Origin: Arundinibacter roseus
GTDB taxonomy: Bacteria; Bacteroidota; Bacteroidia; Cytophagales; Spirosomataceae
Direction of reading: 5' to 3'
DNA: 64,000 bases
NCBI RefSeq assembly: GCF_004348825.1
Contig: NZ_SMJU01000009.1
Location: 202,114-266,113, forward strand
Shown: positions 1-9,369 of the stretch, piece by piece
How the letters are laid out: each line of letters begins with the position of its first letter
Numbering within the stretch: the first letter of the stretch is position 1
The notes under the pieces: model-generated
What the model saw: the letters and a program-made list of their open reading frames with translations, nothing else
What the model was told of the DNA's origin: nothing
Database searches by the model: none
Made by a program: the position numbers and the translations under genes

Positions 1-474
1 GAAATTCATCAGCTTGCTTCTCAGATTGTGGGTAATAGCACACCCGGCTATGAGCAGGTGGAAGCGATCCGGAAGTGGGTACACCAAAATATTTACTATC
101 AATATGGAGTGACAAACGCCACTACTACGGCGCTAGATTTGGTGTATAACCGCACGGGCGTTTGCCGGGATTTTACTCACCTCGTCATTTCCCTGTGCCG
201 GAGCCTGAACATTCCGGCACGTATGACCGTAGGCTACCTGGACAAACTCGAAATTATGGATTTGCACGCATGGGTGGAAGCTTTTCTGGGCGATCAGTGG
301 TATCCGATTGATGCAGTACAGGAATTCACGCATGGATACAGGATCGAAATCGGTCACGGCCGCGACGCCGCCGACGTGGCTATGGTTACGCAGTTCGGAT
401 CTATGCAGCTCCAATCGCTCGACGTCGAAACGGAGCTTTTGGAAGAAGACCCTTCGGCGCAGCCCGCTCAGTAA
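1..474 (+). CDS. Transglutaminase-like cysteine protease family protein (5' truncated)
   Basis: C-terminal part of a transglutaminase-fold protein; the frame is open from base 1, so the true start lies outside the window. The three expected catalytic residues are visible: Cys in VCRDF (bases 163-165), His in DLHAWVEAF (265-267) and Asp in WYPIDA (310-312). This arrangement is typical of the bacterial SCO2322/YebA-like transglutaminase-core proteins, which act as peptidases or amide-modifying enzymes of unknown substrate. The tail after the Asp is acidic and probably disordered. It converges on accC and the two are separated by a strong bidirectional terminator. Family call is secure; substrate is not known. 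Confidence 0.85.
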   Translation, partial: EIHQLASQIVGNSTPGYEQVEAIRKWVHQNIYYQYGVTNATTTALDLVYNRTGVCRDFTHLVISLCRSLNIPARMTVGYLDKLEIMDLHAWVEAFLGDQWYPIDAVQEFTHGYRIEIGHGRDAADVAMVTQFGSMQLQSLDVETELLEEDPSAQPAQ

Positions 475-482
475 AGATTGCA

Positions 483-536
483 TTTAAAGCCAAAAGAGCG
501 GGAACCTGATGTGGTTCCCGCTCTTTTGGCTTTAAA
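483..536. terminator. Bidirectional intrinsic terminator
   Basis: Perfect 24-bp inverted repeat (483-506 and 513-536) with a 6-base loop. The arms end in AAA/TTT runs on both strands, so it can terminate both the transglutaminase gene on the plus strand and accC on the minus strand. Confidence 0.93.
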
Positions 537-553
537 CAAAACTCTGCTTTTAC

Positions 554-1897
554 TTACAGATCACTAAAATCAAATCCTTCCAGAAATTTGGTGGTAAAGT
601 TTCCGGAGCGGAAGCCTGCGTCGTCCATCAACTTAATGTGGAAAGGAATCGTAGTTTTTATTCCTTCAATGACAAATTCCTGCAAGGCACGTTTCATCCG
701 GGTAATCACTTCCTCTCTTGACTGACCACTCACGATCAATTTAGCGATCATGGAATCATAGTTTGGCGGAATCGTATAGCCGCTATACACGTGACTATCG
801 ATCCGGATCCCGTGTCCGCCAGGAAAATGAAGATTCGTAATTTTACCGGGGCTTGGCCTGAACCCATTGCCCGGATCTTCGGCATTGATCCGGCACTCCA
901 TGGCAAATAGTTTTGGCGTATAGTTTTTGCCCGAAACCGGCTCGCCGGCAGCCACTTTTATTTGTTCTTTTATTAAATCAAAATCTGTAACTTCCTCGGT
1001 TATAGGATGCTCTACCTGAATACGGGTATTCATTTCCATAAAGAAGAAGTTTCCGTGTTTGTCAACCAGAAACTCCACCGTACCGGCACCTTCGTAGGCA
1101 ATAGCGCGCGCGCCTTTCACAGCGGCATCGCCCATTTTTTCACGCAGTTCGGGCGTAATAATCGGTGAAGGAGTTTCTTCCACCAATTTTTGGTGCCGAC
1201 GCTGAATGGAACAGTCACGTTCGGACAAGTGGCTTACATTCCCAAACTGATCACCAATAATCTGAATTTCGATATGCCGGGGTTCTTCTACAAACTTTTC
1301 GAGATAGAGTCCGTCATTTCCAAAAGCCGCACCCGATTCTTGCCGGGCGTCGTTCCAGGCTTTTTCAAATTCGTCTTCCTTGGTCACGATCCGCATGCCT
1401 CGTCCTCCACCTCCGGCGGTGGCTTTCAGAATGACCGGGTAGCCCATTTCTGCGGCCAACTCTTTGCCCTGCGCCACTGAGTCAAGAAGCCCCACCGAAC
1501 CCGGAATGACGGGCACGCCGGCGGTGCGCATCGTGGCTTTGGCCGTAGCCTTGTCGCCCATGCTATTGATTTGGGCGGCGGTTGCGCCAATAAACTTTAT
1601 GCCGTAATCGGCACAAATCTGTGAAAACTCGGCATTTTCGGATAGAAATCCGTAGCCGGGATGAATCGCATCGGCACCGGTAACCTCGGCGGCCGAAATG
1701 ATATTCTGAATATTTAGATAGGACAGTCGGCTTGCAGGCGGGCCAATACACACGGCCTCATCGGCAAAGCGAACATGCAGGCTGTCGCGGTCGGCGGTAG
1801 AATAAACAGCAACGGTTTTGACGCCCATTTCGCGGCACGTACGAATAATGCGCAAGGCAATCTCACCCCGGTTTGCAATGAGTATTTTTTTGAACAT
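554..1897 (-). CDS. accC: Acetyl-CoA carboxylase, biotin carboxylase subunit
   Basis: Biotin carboxylase (447 aa, full family length) that uses ATP and bicarbonate to carboxylate biotin on AccB, the first half-reaction of malonyl-CoA synthesis. The N-terminal [20 protein letters not shown] is diagnostic; the ATP-grasp glycine loop [14 protein letters not shown] and the active-site region [14 protein letters not shown] are intact. It follows accB by about 80 bases on the minus strand and closes a fatty-acid-synthesis block (plsX, fabH, accB, accC). ATG start. A pyruvate carboxylase N-terminus is excluded by the length and the adjacent separate biotin carrier gene. Confidence 0.97.
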   Translation of the reverse strand: MFKKILIANRGEIALRIIRTCREMGVKTVAVYSTADRDSLHVRFADEAVCIGPPASRLSYLNIQNIISAAEVTGADAIHPGYGFLSENAEFSQICADYGIKFIGATAAQINSMGDKATAKATMRTAGVPVIPGSVGLLDSVAQGKELAAEMGYPVILKATAGGGGRGMRIVTKEDEFEKAWNDARQESGAAFGNDGLYLEKFVEEPRHIEIQIIGDQFGNVSHLSERDCSIQRRHQKLVEETPSPIITPELREKMGDAAVKGARAIAYEGAGTVEFLVDKHGNFFFMEMNTRIQVEHPITEEVTDFDLIKEQIKVAAGEPVSGKNYTPKLFAMECRINAEDPGNGFRPSPGKITNLHFPGGHGIRIDSHVYSGYTIPPNYDSMIAKLIVSGQSREEVITRMKRALQEFVIEGIKTTIPFHIKLMDDAGFRSGNFTTKFLEGFDFSDL

Positions 1898-1979
1898 AGA
1901 ATGTAGCTTGAAACCTATAACTTTCTGATCAGGAAAAGGCTATTTCCTGAGTAACTTTCAAAATATCGCTAAACGGACA

Positions 1980-2453
1980 TTAGTTTGGTTCTACCAGAAA
2001 GAGCGGCTGATCAAACTCAACCGGCGTTGCGTTCTCAACCAAAACCTTCACAATACGTCCCGATACTTCGGATTCAATTTCGTTGAAAAGTTTCATGGCT
2101 TCAATCACACACACGACTTTGCCGGGCTTCACTTCGTCTCCGATGTTTACCAGAGCGGGAGTTTCAGGGCTTGCTGCGCGATAGAACGTACCAATCATGG
2201 GCGACTTTACCGTAATATACTGGCTCTCAGCAGATACAGCTACTGGCGCAGGGGCCGGGCTTGATGCAGGTGCTGAAACAACGGCTTGCACCGGTGCAGC
2301 AACGGGAGCCGCTGATGCAGGAGCGGGAGCTGGTGCAGGACCTGTACCGTAGCGCTTAACTTTAATTTTGAGTTCAGAGGTTTCGATATTTACCTCGTCC
2401 AGCCCAGATTGAGCAATGAAATCGATTAATTTCTGAATTTCTTTGGTTTCCAT
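1980..2453 (-). CDS. accB: Acetyl-CoA carboxylase, biotin carboxyl carrier protein
   Basis: BCCP of 157 aa that carries biotin between AccC and the carboxyltransferase. An N-terminal helical segment (1-35) is followed by an Ala/Pro/Val-rich flexible linker (about 39-75) and the biotinyl domain (79-157). The biotin attachment motif is EAMKLF with Lys121; the E. coli motif is EAMKMM. It lies directly upstream of accC, the standard accBC arrangement. The gap to efp (2454-2585) holds overlapping inverted repeats that may regulate it or end the efp transcript. Confidence 0.96.
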   Translation of the reverse strand: METKEIQKLIDFIAQSGLDEVNIETSELKIKVKRYGTGPAPAPAPASAAPVAAPVQAVVSAPASSPAPAPVAVSAESQYITVKSPMIGTFYRAASPETPALVNIGDEVKPGKVVCVIEAMKLFNEIESEVSGRIVKVLVENATPVEFDQPLFLVEPN

Positions 2454-2476
2454 GAGTTCGAGTAATTAATTCTTAG

Positions 2477-2548
2477 GAGCAGGAAATTTGTGTAAAAGCA
2501 TAAAAATCAATTCGTCATGAGCGCAGCACTGCCATTTCCTGCTCATGA
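2477..2548 (-). other. Overlapping inverted repeats between efp and accB
   Basis: Two alternative stems share one arm. An 11-bp perfect repeat pairs 2477-2487 with 2534-2544, and an 8-bp perfect repeat pairs 2515-2522 with 2541-2548. Both lie in the accB leader as read on the minus strand. No clear U-tract follows either stem, so a plain terminator is not evident. Regulatory function is only inferred. Confidence 0.4.
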
Positions 2549-2585
2549 GTCTAGCTTTATTTTTTAAACTAAGCCGTGACGCGCC

Positions 2586-3152
2586 TTAGGACTTTACGCG
2601 CTCGACGTAGTCGTAGGTGCGGGTATCAATGCGGAGCACATCGTCTTGCTCAATAAACAGTGGCACCATGATAGTAGCACCGGTTTCTACCTTCACTGCT
2701 TTTTTAGGTGAGTTGGCCGTATCTCCCTTAATGCCGGGTTCGGAGTAGGTAACGGTAAGCTCCACAAAAGCAGGAAGTTCACAGGTAAGCGGGGCTTCGG
2801 TTTCGGTATTGATCAATATCTCCACTTCCTGCCCTTCTTTCATCAAATCCTTACCAGTCAAAAGCTTTTCTTCAAGTAAAATTTGTTCAAAGTTTTCCAC
2901 ATTCATGAAGTTATAGCCAACTTCATCCTGATATAAAAATTGAAATTTCTGGCGTTCTACCCGAACAGGAGTAATCGACGCGCCCGAGTTGAAGGTATTG
3001 TCGAGTACTTTTCCGGAAGTCAGGCTTCTCATTTTGGTACGGACAAATGCATTTCCCTTTCCGGGCTTAACATGTTGAAATTCAATTATTTGAAAAAGGT
3101 CATTATTATATTCAATTACTAAACCGTTGCGAATATCTGCTGTTGATGCCAT
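2586..3152 (-). CDS. efp: Translation elongation factor P
   Basis: EF-P (188 aa), which relieves ribosome stalling at polyproline stretches. The start chosen is the ATG at 3152 giving MASTADIRNG; the open frame continues 17 codons upstream, but that extension has no counterpart in the family, and the shorter form matches the usual 185-189 aa. The tip-loop motif HVKPGKGNAF contains Lys32, the position modified in many bacteria. No modification gene (epmA/earP) is seen nearby. It sits about 60 bases downstream of fabH, so is probably cotranscribed. Confidence 0.96.
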   Translation of the reverse strand: MASTADIRNGLVIEYNNDLFQIIEFQHVKPGKGNAFVRTKMRSLTSGKVLDNTFNSGASITPVRVERQKFQFLYQDEVGYNFMNVENFEQILLEEKLLTGKDLMKEGQEVEILINTETEAPLTCELPAFVELTVTYSEPGIKGDTANSPKKAVKVETGATIMVPLFIEQDDVLRIDTRTYDYVERVKS

Positions 3153-3215
3153 ATGTAAATCAGTAATAAAATTAATATCAATAGTTACTTTTATATCCAG
3201 CACAAGACGTGCTTT

Positions 3216-4220
3216 CTAGGATTGCTCTGTGTCGTAAGCCCACTTTACGTAGGTTGCCGCCCAGGTAAAACCACCACCAAAAGCAGCCAAAATCAAATTA
3301 TCTCCTTTATTCAATTGCGATTCGTAGTCCCACAGGCACAAGGGAATCGTGGCGGCGGTGGTATTTCCGTATTTGTGAATATTGAGCATCACCTTATTCA
3401 TACCAACTCCCATGCGGTGAGCCGTTGCTTCAATGATGCGTTTGTTAGCCTGATGCGGCACAAGCCAGGCCACATCGTCGCCTTTAAGGTTGTTACGCTC
3501 CATGATTTCGGCAGAAATATCGGCCATGTTTTTTACCGCAAACTTAAATACCTGCGGGCCGTCCTGATACACATAATGCATCCGCTTCTCGATCGTTTCG
3601 TGCGAAGGTGGAAAGCGACTGCCTCCTCCTTTTTGGTTAAGAAACGGTTGACCGGCGCCATCAGAGCGGATAAGTGTATCCAAAACACCGTAACCGGTTT
3701 CATCTGCTTCCAGCAACACGGCACCTGCGCCATCTCCAAACAGGATACAGGTAGTACGATCGGTATAGTCAACAATCGCGGACATTTTATCTGCACCTAC
3801 TACGATAACTTTTTTGTATTTGCCGGTCTCTATGAACTGCGAACCCATTGTTAGGGCATACAAAAAACCTGAGCAGGCAGCCTGAATATCAAAACTTCCG
3901 ACGTTACGGATCCCCACCATATCACATATAAGATTGGCTGTGCAGGGGAAGACAAAATCGGGGGTTGTGGTGGCACATATCAACAAATCAATTTCCTGCG
4001 GCGAGGTATTGGTTTTTTGCAAAAGTCCTTTCACTGCCTCGGCGCCCATGTGCGAGCTTCCTTTCCCTTCTCCTTTCAGAATGTGCCGTTCCTTAATTCC
4101 CGTTCTGCTGACAATCCATTCATCGTTGGTATCAACCATTTTTTCCAATTCGGCGTTGGTCAGAATGTAGTCCGGTACATAGCCATAAACGCCTGTAATG
4201 GAAGCTTTTGAGTGGGTCAT
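3216..4220 (-). CDS. fabH: 3-oxoacyl-ACP synthase III (KAS III)
   Basis: FabH (334 aa) condenses acetyl-CoA with malonyl-ACP to start fatty-acid synthesis. The catalytic triad is visible: Cys116 in AACSGFLY, His256 in VPHQANKRI and Asn286 in [10 protein letters not shown]. It starts 21 bases downstream of plsX, which fits a shared transcript, and the plsX-fabH pairing is widely conserved. ATG start with an N-terminus ([20 protein letters not shown]) of family type. A paralogous ketosynthase role is possible but the context favours housekeeping FabH. Confidence 0.96.
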   Translation of the reverse strand: MTHSKASITGVYGYVPDYILTNAELEKMVDTNDEWIVSRTGIKERHILKGEGKGSSHMGAEAVKGLLQKTNTSPQEIDLLICATTTPDFVFPCTANLICDMVGIRNVGSFDIQAACSGFLYALTMGSQFIETGKYKKVIVVGADKMSAIVDYTDRTTCILFGDGAGAVLLEADETGYGVLDTLIRSDGAGQPFLNQKGGGSRFPPSHETIEKRMHYVYQDGPQVFKFAVKNMADISAEIMERNNLKGDDVAWLVPHQANKRIIEATAHRMGVGMNKVMLNIHKYGNTTAATIPLCLWDYESQLNKGDNLILAAFGGGFTWAATYVKWAYDTEQS

Positions 4221-4241
4221 GGTTTGTGCGTTGTTTGTCGG

Positions 4242-5180
4242 TCAGGCCAAAGCCTGAGCAATATGTATATAAGCGTTGGCTTCCACTTGTTGGCGAGCCC
4301 AGCTGATCATGTTTTTTATAGCGAGTGGCGACGATATGCCGTGGGCAATCATCACATTTCCATTGACGCCAATGATCGGGCTTCCTCCAATAGATTCATA
4401 ATTTGTGCGGGCAATAAACTCGTCCTCGATCCCCCGTTCTTTCAGGATTCCGTAGAGCGATTCTCCCAGTTTGAATAAAATATTTCCGGTAAAGCCATCT
4501 GTAACGATTACATCTGCTTTGTCGGTAAAGAGATCTTTCCCTTCAATATTGCCTACAAACTGAATCCGCTTATTTTCTTTTAGCAATTGATACGCAGCCT
4601 GTGCAATAACAGACCCTTTCTGTTCTTCTTCCCCGATATTCATCAGGGCGACCCGTGGATGGTCAATGTGGAGTGTGTGTCGGGCAAAAAGTGAGCCTAT
4701 TTCACCAAATTGACTCAGGACATCGGGTTTACAATCAGCGTTAGCACCAATATCAAGCATGATGGCATGTTTTCCGTTAACCTGCGGAACAAATCCCGCA
4801 ATAGCCGGGCGGATAATTCCTTCGATTGCGCGAATGCTAAAAAGCGCTCCTACGTGCATGGCTCCGGTGTTGCCTGCACTACAAAAGATGTCAACAGCTT
4901 TTTCCTTTAAAAGCTTAAACCCAACTCCAATACTGGAATTGGGTTTTTGCGAGAGCGCCTTTGTGGGGTGCTCGCTCATTTCTATTACGTCATCAGCATG
5001 GACAATTTCCACGGCTGAGGATTCAAATCCATGCTTCTGAAACAATTCTTTGATTATGTCCTGCCGCCCCACTAACACAAGTTGGGTATCGGCTGGCAAG
5101 CTGGAAGCAGCCATTATAACTCCTTCCACTATGGCTTGCGGGGCAAAATCACCCCCCATAGCATCTACTGCAATTTTCAT
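4242..5180 (-). CDS. plsX: Phosphate acyltransferase PlsX
   Basis: PlsX (312 aa) makes acyl-phosphate from acyl-ACP for phosphatidic acid synthesis, working with PlsY at the inner membrane. The N-terminus MKIAVDAMGGDFAP and the internal GNTGAMHVGA and DGFTGNILFK motifs are typical. Order rpmF-plsX-fabH is conserved across many bacteria. An inverted repeat between rpmF and this gene suggests that plsX has partly separate expression. Confidence 0.96.
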   Translation of the reverse strand: MKIAVDAMGGDFAPQAIVEGVIMAASSLPADTQLVLVGRQDIIKELFQKHGFESSAVEIVHADDVIEMSEHPTKALSQKPNSSIGVGFKLLKEKAVDIFCSAGNTGAMHVGALFSIRAIEGIIRPAIAGFVPQVNGKHAIMLDIGANADCKPDVLSQFGEIGSLFARHTLHIDHPRVALMNIGEEEQKGSVIAQAAYQLLKENKRIQFVGNIEGKDLFTDKADVIVTDGFTGNILFKLGESLYGILKERGIEDEFIARTNYESIGGSPIIGVNGNVMIAHGISSPLAIKNMISWARQQVEANAYIHIAQALA

Positions 5181-5253
5181 TTACACACTTTTTAGTAGCT
5201 AAAAAAAGGAAAACGTGGGTGTAAAATTAGCAGTTGCACCTTAGTAAAAAAGA

Positions 5254-5288
5254 ATTTCGCAACAACTTTTATACGGTTGTTGCGAAAT
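5254..5288 (-). terminator. Probable intrinsic terminator between rpmF and plsX
   Basis: Perfect 13-bp inverted repeat (5254-5266 and 5276-5288, loop 9 bases). On the minus strand the stem is followed by a T-rich stretch (reverse complement of 5244-5253). It lies after the rpmF stop and before the plsX start, so it would reduce or end read-through from yceD-rpmF. Confidence 0.7.
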
Positions 5289-5310
5289 GAGCGCGCGTCA
5301 TTACAGGAAA

Positions 5311-5505
5311 TCAGATGCTTTTTGCGTAATTCTCGATCATAAGTTTGCCCTTGTAATACAAGTTTCCTTCGTATACGTGAGCGTGGTGTGACCGGTGCGT
5401 TTCTCCCGTTGTTGGATCAACGGAAAGCTGCTTGCCTGTCAGGAAATCGTGAGATCTGCGCTTGTTGCGGCGGGTCGTCGAATGTCTCCGTTTGGGATGT
5501 GCCAT
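5311..5505 (-). CDS. rpmF: 50S ribosomal protein L32
   Basis: L32 (64 aa) of the large ribosomal subunit. The basic N-terminus MAHPKRRHSTTRRNKRRSHD is characteristic. No CxxC zinc-ribbon pair is present in the C-terminal half, so this is the zinc-independent form common in Bacteroidota. It lies 86 bases downstream of the DUF177 gene, the conserved yceD-rpmF pairing. Confidence 0.96.
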   Translation of the reverse strand: MAHPKRRHSTTRRNKRRSHDFLTGKQLSVDPTTGETHRSHHAHVYEGNLYYKGKLMIENYAKSI

Positions 5506-5591
5506 GATTTTATGTACTCAGTTGTTAAAATTCGTGATTTATATTTATTTACTGCTTTTAATCGTATTCGGAACTTTGAAAGCCTGCAAGT

Positions 5592-6221
5592 TTACTTTTT
5601 CAATTTTTTCAGGGGTTCCCAGCGAGGGTCAATTTTTTCCTCAGGTGCAGGTGCCGATTCGTCAGCATCGGCGGTTTCGCCACTCTCTGAACTATAAACC
5701 AAAGCCTCAAACTCGGTGTCATCGTCCTGGGTTCGCAAATCCGGATGGATTTTTTTCATGGGCAAAGCCAGCGCAATGAACTCAAAAATATAGCCTGCGA
5801 CGTTGATTCGGGTGCGATTACGGTTGATGATTGCTATTTCTTCGGTCAGTTCTTCATCCTGATCACCAAACTTCAAAATCATCAGCCCCTGCGTCTCAAC
5901 CTGCTCTTCGTATGGTTCCAGCGAACGGTCACAAATAAGTTCCACTTCCCCCACAATCGAGAACCTCAGCTGAATCATCGTACTGGATTTTTCCAATACG
6001 AGGTGCACCTTAAAATTCCCTCCTTCGATCAGATCCTGAGGCATTTCCTGAAAAAATACCGGCTCTACCTCGTAGTCATATTCGTATGATTTGTTCTCCA
6101 AACCATAAATATCTATACTATATCGATTCTGCTCTTTCACGTCGTTCTGCAAAAAGGACTGCAAAGTTAAAATCTTTTTGGGATAATTAAAAAGACTGAC
6201 TATGAATTTATTGACATTCAT
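5592..6221 (-). CDS. DUF177 (YceD-like) protein, 23S rRNA accumulation factor family
   Basis: YceD/DUF177 family protein (209 aa); E. coli YceD is linked to 23S rRNA accumulation and plants have a homologue with the same role. Support comes from position immediately upstream of rpmF, a middle section with a Cys-containing LICDRSLEPYEE motif, and the C-terminal DPRWEPLKKL signature. An acidic stretch around residues 165-190 is probably disordered. The start is the ATG at 6221; a later start is possible because the first residues are not conserved. Confidence 0.85.
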   Translation of the reverse strand: MNVNKFIVSLFNYPKKILTLQSFLQNDVKEQNRYSIDIYGLENKSYEYDYEVEPVFFQEMPQDLIEGGNFKVHLVLEKSSTMIQLRFSIVGEVELICDRSLEPYEEQVETQGLMILKFGDQDEELTEEIAIINRNRTRINVAGYIFEFIALALPMKKIHPDLRTQDDDTEFEALVYSSESGETADADESAPAPEEKIDPRWEPLKKLKK

Positions 6222-6276
6222 GAACTACCATTGGCGCTCCTGTTCTGAGTTGTGCCTTCTGATGCGCTGATGAACC

Positions 6277-6912
6277 TTATTTAATGGCCTGCGCCGGATT
6301 TCCAAATACGGTAGATTTGGCCGGAACGTCAGCAATCACGACCGATCCGGCACCCACGCGCGCATTTTTCCCGATTTTGACACCTGCCACTACCACAGCA
6401 CCTGTCCCGATATAAGCCCCGGATTCTACCTCTACGTTGTCGTTCAGGATGACACCGGTCCCTATATTCACAAAATCGCCGATAATTACACGGCTTTCGA
6501 TCAACGCACCGGCTTGTATCTGTACATGCTGCCCAACAGCGGCCTGTGGGCCAATCACCACTCGGGCACCAATAAAGTTACCATGCCCAATAGTGGCCAT
6601 TTCGGACACAACAGCCGTATCGTGAATAGCATTTACGGGCATAGTTTTGCGTCGTTCGTTCAGCATTTCGACGAGTTGCTCCCGAACCGGCCGCTCACCG
6701 ATCGCTACAAAGGCTTCGCATTTTGCGCCGATTATTTTCAAAAAACCGCCGTCATCTGTATCGCCCAGCACGCTGACCGTGCCAATTTCGGTTCCGTGAA
6801 GGTCTTTTTTGTCATCAAGAAAGCCGTACACCACCACTCCATTTCGTTGAAAAATATCAAGCGCCTGACGGCCAAGTACGCCCGCACCAAAAATCAAAAC
6901 CGGATTCTCCAT
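6277..6912 (-). CDS. NeuD/PglD-family sugar O-acyltransferase (hexapeptide-repeat)
   Basis: Acyltransferase of 211 aa. The N-terminus (MENPVLIFGAGVLGRQALDI) is the nucleotide-sugar-binding Rossmann-like domain of the NeuD/PglD family, followed from about residue 95 by imperfect hexapeptide repeats (IGHGNFIGARVVIGPQAAVG and onward) that form a left-handed beta-helix. Members acetylate amino-sugars for glycan or capsule synthesis. No glycan cluster surrounds it here, so the substrate is unknown. The gene is 55 bases upstream of yceD and may be cotranscribed with it. Confidence 0.85.
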   Translation of the reverse strand: MENPVLIFGAGVLGRQALDIFQRNGVVVYGFLDDKKDLHGTEIGTVSVLGDTDDGGFLKIIGAKCEAFVAIGERPVREQLVEMLNERRKTMPVNAIHDTAVVSEMATIGHGNFIGARVVIGPQAAVGQHVQIQAGALIESRVIIGDFVNIGTGVILNDNVEVESGAYIGTGAVVVAGVKIGKNARVGAGSVVIADVPAKSTVFGNPAQAIK

Positions 6913-7068
6913 AAACTTTTTTTAGCAGTCTCCGAAATGCACACTGCGCTTCGAAGAAAAACTAGTATTTGTAATGATTTAAAGAAATATAAACAGAAGA
7001 TAAGGCACGTATGCCTTGTTCATCAACCAAGCCTGGCGCTTTTTCATTCCCTGTCTCAGCCGGAGGTT

Positions 7069-7731
7069 TTATAGAAAAGTGACCCGAAACACAAACGGAC
7101 CCGAATAAGGTGAAATATTCTGACCTGTAAACGGATTGAGCTGATTGCTGTAATTCAGGTTATACAGGAGCGTCATGTGAACGCCCCGCGTAAACCGGGC
7201 CCCCAACGGCTGTGTATAGGCCGCACCTACCATCGGAGAGCCGATCCAGGTTCGGGTGTATTTTTGTTCGAGGCTATTAAAATACTCTACATTCAACCCC
7301 TCATACTCTGCCTGCAGGGTAATCATCGGAAAAAGCGAATACATCAGAAACGACCTGCCCCCATAGTAGCTGCTATTAACGTTAAATCTCCGGGAGGTAA
7401 ACCACATGTAAGTAACGCCCACTCCACCCACGAGTTTTTCGGTCAGGTTGAACCCAGCCATGGGTGAAAGGTTAATGTTGGTAACAGTGCCAAACCCCAA
7501 ACCAAAACTACCGCCCAGTCGCAGGCGGTCAATCAGGGGCAGCGGTACGTCAGAGCGAGCCGGTGGAGTAGCTGCTTTGGGTTTGTCAGCGTCCGGAATT
7601 ATGATGGTTGTTTGCCGGGGTTTGCCCCGAAGGCTGTCGGGCTTGTAATACTCCTCATTTTGAGCTACTGCTTGCTGGCAAAATCCGTGAAAAGCGAGTA
7701 GCACGGCGGTGAACAGAATAACTTTTTTCAT
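7069..7731 (-). CDS. Predicted outer-membrane beta-barrel protein
   Basis: Exported protein of 220 aa with a signal peptide ending near AVAQN (residues 1-24), then a short linker rich in Pro and charged residues (25-62), then alternating aromatic/polar strands typical of a small outer-membrane barrel, ending in an aromatic residue-containing strand (FVFRVTFL). Terminal Phe/Leu fits BAM recognition. Function is not recognisable. It is divergent from the M61 peptidase gene, with a 128-base shared upstream region. Confidence 0.7.
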   Translation of the reverse strand: MKKVILFTAVLLAFHGFCQQAVAQNEEYYKPDSLRGKPRQTTIIIPDADKPKAATPPARSDVPLPLIDRLRLGGSFGLGFGTVTNINLSPMAGFNLTEKLVGGVGVTYMWFTSRRFNVNSSYYGGRSFLMYSLFPMITLQAEYEGLNVEYFNSLEQKYTRTWIGSPMVGAAYTQPLGARFTRGVHMTLLYNLNYSNQLNPFTGQNISPYSGPFVFRVTFL

Positions 7732-7859
7732 AAAAAACGATTGCTAATTTTAACTTCTTACTGGTAACGAAGGTAAATTATCCTTTGGTTTGTGGGGAGA
7801 ACATTCCTTTTAAATCCTTTTTACCTGATTCTTATTTTTAACGCTCACCCTCAACCGAT

Positions 7860-9338
7860 ATGATGTACCACATTGCTGTACCCGACCCCAATTCAAGATT
7901 TGTAGAAATTTCCTGCACAGCGCCTGTAAATGGCCAACAAACGCTTGAATTTCAACTACCTGCGTGGCGGCCGGGACGTTACGAAATTCAGAATTTTGCT
8001 AAAAATATTCAAAAATTTTCGGCACGTAGCAGTTCCGGTGCTGACCTTAGGGTACGCAAACTTACGAAAGATCGGTGGCAGGTTGACACCAACCCCGCCG
8101 ATGAGCAGGTCATTGTTTCATATAATTTTTATGCAGCTATTCAGAACGCCGGTAGCAGCTATGTGGATGAAGACCTGTGGTATCTCAATTTTATCAATTT
8201 TGCACTCTACGCCGAAGGTCAACTGGAAGAGTATTGTCAGGTTACGCTCGATCTGCCTGAGGGTTTTCGCATAGCCTGTGGCCTGACGCCCACGGAGCAA
8301 CCCAACGTCCTGCATGCAGGCAGCTACTATCAGCTCGTAGACTGCCCGCTATTGGCCTCGGCTACTTTGCAACATGAAACGTATGAAGAAAAGGGCGTCA
8401 ATTTCCACGTGTGGATGCACGGAAATCTGCATCCGAACTGGCGCCGCATCCGTAATGATTTTGCGCGGTTTTCCTTCGAGCAAATTGCCATGATGGGCGA
8501 TTTTCCCGAAAAAGAATATCATTTTATTAACCTCATTTTGCCTACTGCTTTTTATCACGGTGTGGAGCATTTTAACTCTACTATGATTGTGCTCGGGCCG
8601 GATGATGAAGGGGAAGGGCTGTATACCGACTTGTTGGGTGTGAGTTCGCATGAGCTTTTTCATGCCTGGAATATTATCAGAATTCGTCCAATAGAACTTT
8701 TGCCCTACGATTTTACCAAAGAAAACTATTTCACAACCTGTTTCGTAGCCGAAGGTTGCACGACTTATTATGGCGACTTATTTTTGAGAAGAGCCCACGT
8801 TTTCGACGATCAGGCTTACATCAAAGAATTGCAGGTGTACATGAAGCGGCATTTTGAAAATAGTGGAAAGGCAGCACAATCGCTCATCGAATCTTCCTGG
8901 GATTTGTGGCTGGACGGATACGAAAAAGGCATTCCGCAGCGCAAGGTATCGGTGTATCACAAAGGAGCGCTCGTGGCGTTAATTCTGGATTTATTTCTTC
9001 GTAAAAAATTTGATCATGCCCGCTCGCTCGACGACGTCATGCGGCAGCTTTGGCAGCGGTTCGGCAAGCCATTTATCGGGTACACATATGCTGATTATCA
9101 AAGCATTGTAAGAGAAATAGCCGACGATCCTCTCGACTGGTACTGGAACGACTGCATTGAAGGAAATCTTCCATTGGAAGAATATCTGAACGAAGCATTG
9201 GGTTTTGTAGGATTGCAAATGACTACTTTTACCAATGGAAATATTCAACTTCATGTACGGGAAGATGCCCGGGCCAATCGCCAATGGGAGCGATGGCTGG
9301 CGCCGGTTGAAGCATACGAAACTTCCGAAAAAATGTAG
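7860..9338 (+). CDS. M61-family (glycyl aminopeptidase-like) metallopeptidase
   Basis: M61 peptidase of 492 aa. The zinc motif HELFH is at residues 264-268 and the downstream EGCTTYYGDLFLRR segment supplies the third ligand region. The N-terminal beta domain (MYHIAVPDPNSRFVEIS) is typical. Many relatives are near 600 aa with a C-terminal PDZ domain; here the protein ends soon after the catalytic domain, so PDZ is absent or reduced. No signal peptide is seen, suggesting a cytoplasmic location. Two consecutive ATG codons (7860, 7863) could each be the start. Confidence 0.87.
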   Translation: MMYHIAVPDPNSRFVEISCTAPVNGQQTLEFQLPAWRPGRYEIQNFAKNIQKFSARSSSGADLRVRKLTKDRWQVDTNPADEQVIVSYNFYAAIQNAGSSYVDEDLWYLNFINFALYAEGQLEEYCQVTLDLPEGFRIACGLTPTEQPNVLHAGSYYQLVDCPLLASATLQHETYEEKGVNFHVWMHGNLHPNWRRIRNDFARFSFEQIAMMGDFPEKEYHFINLILPTAFYHGVEHFNSTMIVLGPDDEGEGLYTDLLGVSSHELFHAWNIIRIRPIELLPYDFTKENYFTTCFVAEGCTTYYGDLFLRRAHVFDDQAYIKELQVYMKRHFENSGKAAQSLIESSWDLWLDGYEKGIPQRKVSVYHKGALVALILDLFLRKKFDHARSLDDVMRQLWQRFGKPFIGYTYADYQSIVREIADDPLDWYWNDCIEGNLPLEEYLNEALGFVGLQMTTFTNGNIQLHVREDARANRQWERWLAPVEAYETSEKM

Positions 9339-9369
9339 ACTTATCAACCTCTTTTAACTACCATAACTT

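Noticed and set aside
3222..3854. 210-aa plus-strand open frame opposite fabH
   Set aside because: Antisense shadow of a well-supported gene with no family features.
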